The position numbers and the translations under genes are program-made. The notes under the pieces are model-generated. The model saw nothing but the letters and a program-made list of their open reading frames with translations. It ran no database searches and was not told the origin of the DNA. From assembly GCF_025698545.1 (NCBI RefSeq), contig NC_068570.1, positions 59,601,924 to 59,665,923 on the forward strand: a DNA stretch of 64,000 nucleotides, written 5' to 3'. Below are positions 62,641 to 64,000 of the stretch, piece after piece. The first letter of the stretch is position 1. Each line of letters begins with the position of its first letter. Source of the stretch: Gossypium raimondii (Eukaryota; Streptophyta; Magnoliopsida; Malvales; Malvaceae).

Positions 62641-64000
62641 TTTCAAAACAATGAGGGAGGAGAAAAAACAAAATATGATCAAAATCTTATCCTTACCTTT
62701 CAAAACTAATCTTCAAAGCAAGAAATGGATGTTGACAATTGTTGGAAGCAACAATCAACGACTACTAAGTTTGAAACTTGAAATTAGAGAAGAGTTGAAA
62801 CTTGAAATGAGAGAAGAGCTGAAAAGAAGCAGAGAAGCAATCGACAGTCAACACAACAAATAGCAGCAAAATTTTCTTCTAGTGTTTTAGACTTTTAGTA
62901 GGTACACGGCAGATGATCGCTCCTCGGCGTGCGTACCTCGAGGCAAAGGATCAATGCAAAACTATCAAAATTAAAGCAGCTTACCTACAAGTGTGACAGA
63001 TTAGTTTTAATATTTATCTTACAACGGAACACGGAGTATTCTGATGATCGGACCCAGTAGAGCTTGGGTGATAAAGTGACTAACAATGAAAATGCATATA
63101 TTTATGAAGTCTAGCTAGCTACTCGCTAAATATTATAATACGACAACTCATCATAAAAGATTAATTACTCTATCTAACACCTAGAAGAACTAAATTGCAA
63201 AACAATCAAAAGTTCACAAATATCAATTCAAAGGGCTAAAGTGGTTAGTTGACTTCCATGTTGCTAATAAATTCTTGGGTTAGGGGTTTAAAGGGTTTGA
63301 ACTCCTAATTGGTTCAATTTTACCTTTCAGTCGCCATTTTACCAAATTAGACAATTTAGTCTGGTTTATCTCTCGATCTCACTAAACTAAATCAGGACAA
63401 TCAAATTGGTTCTTAATAGGCTCTCATCTCAATCTCACATATTTAATTGTTCACCTAGATGTGTCAATTCCTAGTTTTGAAGTCTATTCGATTTAGTCAA
63501 ATTGTTACGATTTAGTTCTTAACCCAAAAACTAATCATGCAACATTTTCATCAACCAACCACCATGAGATTTAGTTACTACTCATCCTCAACACACAAAC
63601 ATCAATCAAATATATGCTCAAATGATTCATTAAAGAAATCATAAAAAACAAGGTTAAGAAAATCTTCAAAACTCTTTATGGAGCTTTTGTAAAAGATAAT
63701 AGCAGCAACAATGAAGAATAAAGCACAACTAAAGTTAGGGTTTTTACACTTTTGAGAGTTAACAAAGCTGAAATCTATTAAAGGATTTAAAGGAAAATCA
63801 AAATACAAATTAAGATTTTTGTACCTAAGTGCAAGGAAGTAAAAACTACAATAAAAACTAAGAAAACTACCAACTACCACTACCAAGATAAGAAAGGTAA
63901 AGAACTAAAACTTAAAAATGGAGAAAAGAATAAATCTAAGCTAAAAAGATGAAAAAATTGGCTCATTTTTTTTTGACAACCAAAAATGCCTTTAATATAG
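62641..64000. other. Right-end intergenic sequence, probably repeat-derived
   Basis: 62760-62820 holds a short internal duplication, (A)CTTGAAAT(T/G)AGAGAAGAG(T/C)TGAAA. 62895-63100 is relatively GC-rich (GATCGCTCCTCGGCGTGCG, GATCGGACCCAGTAGAGC) and looks like part of an old element. The rest is AT-rich with unremarkable short frames on both strands; I see no gene. Confidence 0.35.

Noticed and set aside
62606-62863. 85-residue plus-strand frame near the right end
   Set aside because: Starts inside a tandem repeat and ends in a short internal duplication; no family resemblance.

Overview
This is a nuclear window from a flowering plant. Genes carry many short AT-rich GT-AG introns, the space between them is very AT-rich and full of small inverted-repeat elements, and there are pieces of copia, gypsy-like and LINE retroelements. 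Protein content (VOZ, RLT homeobox-DDT, ROP and RABA1 GTPases, UGT79-like glycosyltransferase) is that of a eudicot. The style of the dispersed repeats suggests Malvaceae, probably cotton (Gossypium). That last step is inference, not proof.

Layout. 1-5.5 kb: two tandem copies of a NUDT15-type CoA-diphosphatase gene on the minus strand; only exon 1 of the left copy lies in the window, the right copy is complete (4 exons, 271 aa). 6.8-7.0 kb: two identical tRNA genes 153 bp apart. 7-10.4 kb: repeats only. 10.4-15.7 kb: a complete 16-exon API5 gene (548 aa, minus). 16-20.7 kb: repeats, including a gypsy-type LTR-like block. 21.2-22.6 kb: an intact single-exon UGT. 26.0-29.6 kb: a 7-exon type-I ROP/RAC GTPase with one GC-AG intron. 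31.2 kb: a possible 59-residue membrane peptide. 32.1-33.6 kb: a 2-exon RABA1 GTPase. 34.5-37.9 kb: a non-coding retroelement-like block. 38.0-39.3 kb: a broken, inverted second UGT copy. 39.5-42.2 kb: LINE 3' end and copia remnants. 42.7-44.3 kb: ELOF1 elongation factor (4 exons, 106 aa). 45.3-46.0 kb: a decayed VOZ transcription-factor fragment. 48.3-49.6 kb: a 2-exon DUF599 membrane protein, with its 3' end repeated in tandem downstream. 50.6-52.4 kb: a large imperfect inverted repeat. 52.9-61.7 kb: a complete 18-exon RLT1-type homeobox-DDT chromatin-remodelling subunit (1745 aa, minus). 61.7-64 kb: its upstream region and repeats.

The genes are unrelated housekeeping, signalling and regulatory genes; there is no operon-like cluster. 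What stands out is local duplication at many scales: tandem Nudix genes, twin tRNAs, inverted UGT copies with conserved upstream sequence, repeats around and inside the DUF599 locus, and the long foldback next to it. Exon coordinates were derived by hand from splice signals and frame continuity; each summed CDS is a whole number of codons, which supports the models.
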